A stretch of 64,000 nucleotides of DNA from Bolinopsis microptera (lineage: Eukaryota; Ctenophora; Tentaculata; Lobata; Bolinopsidae), in assembly GCF_026151205.1 (NCBI RefSeq), contig NC_087079.1, positions 10,776,635-10,840,634 of the forward strand, given 5' to 3'. Of this stretch, positions 63,536 through 64,000 are shown piece after piece. The position numbers were made by a program, and so were the translations under genes. Below the pieces are notes generated by a model that did not search any database, was not told the origin of the DNA, and saw nothing but the letters and a program-made list of their open reading frames with translations. The number at the start of each line of letters is the position of its first letter. The first letter of the stretch is position 1.

Positions 63536-64000
63536 TATTGTGAATATAAGGGCGACGGTAATGCTTGCCAGCATTGTGACTCGCCAGCACTGTTATACGA
63601 AATTCGGTAAAAAACACAAAATCGCCATATTCAGGTGCCTTAAAAACCATCTTAAAATTGAGTTAGAGATCTGAAATTTTTCAGGGCGTCTAGACGTTGA
63701 CCAAATAGACTGCAAAAAAAGTTTCAGGTTTCAGGAGCATCGGGAAATGGGTTTTCTAGAACCCCTGTTTTACGATAGATTGTCGTGATATATACATATA
63801 TACATATTCAGGGATAGACGCTTTGCCAGTCAATTGTAGCCTGTATTTAAGTGTCCATAGATTCAAAAGTATAAAAGATACAGCCATTTCCGACCACAGG
63901 TCTTGCAAATAATTGTTTATACTTTAGTTTACATTGTGTAAAAAAATTATTTGACGTCATAAACACCCCTTGATGACGTCATCAAGTTAACCGTTTTTAA
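62949..64000. repeat. Long inverted repeat cut by the window edge
   Basis: 62949-63353 and 63596-64000 are reverse complements at roughly 85-90% by eye; both contain GATGACGTCATCAAG near the outer end and CCATATTCAGGTGCCTTAA / TTAAGGCACCTGAATATGG near the inner end. The arm may continue beyond 64000. Confidence 0.75.

Overview
This is an AT-rich, intron-dense animal (metazoan) nuclear locus. Genes are split into many short exons with GT/AG borders. There are no bacterial-style operons, and transposable-element debris is abundant. The main gene is a vinculin orthologue, an animal cell-adhesion protein. Extensive nesting of genes inside introns is something I recall being reported for ctenophore genomes, so a ctenophore-like non-bilaterian is my best guess, but the sequence does not prove it.

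Layout. 1-348 is the C-terminal end of a non-LTR retrotransposon polyprotein. 389-974 (minus) is a small secreted cysteine-rich/PAN-like gene with an apparent 1-nt frameshift. 2015-9914 (plus) is a roughly 15-exon coiled-coil protein gene of about 512 aa that I cannot name. 10890-51084 (minus) is the vinculin gene. I traced 36 phase-consistent exons summing to 1435 codons plus stop, plus a second, partly damaged copy of three hinge/tail exons. 51085-64000 is mostly mobile and repetitive DNA: a hAT-type MITE, LINE/Penelope fragments, a Helitron with a Penelope-like element inside it, a 3.35-kb near-palindrome, and several nested inverted repeats running off the right edge.

Nested in vinculin introns are: a plus-strand signal-peptide/Cys-rich gene (15801-19348), whose own intron holds a FLYWCH-finger mobile element; a minus-strand disordered protein gene (26455-27890); a plus-strand 7TM GPCR (39063-41349), whose intron carries a 385-bp CA repeat; a minus-strand acidic PEEI-repeat membrane-anchored protein (42215-43096), with a truncated copy at 45240-45515; a LINE ORF1 relic (48366-49184); a 315-bp Helitron; a TA-flanked MITE; and a hAT MITE.

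Most notable: (i) a tandem genomic duplication of the vinculin hinge + acidic + first-tail exon cassette, phase-symmetric, with a 1-nt deletion breaking the hinge exon of one copy; (ii) a vinculin head about 220 residues longer than the vertebrate one; (iii) two transposon insertions (Helitron and hAT MITE) for which the window itself holds the related empty site.
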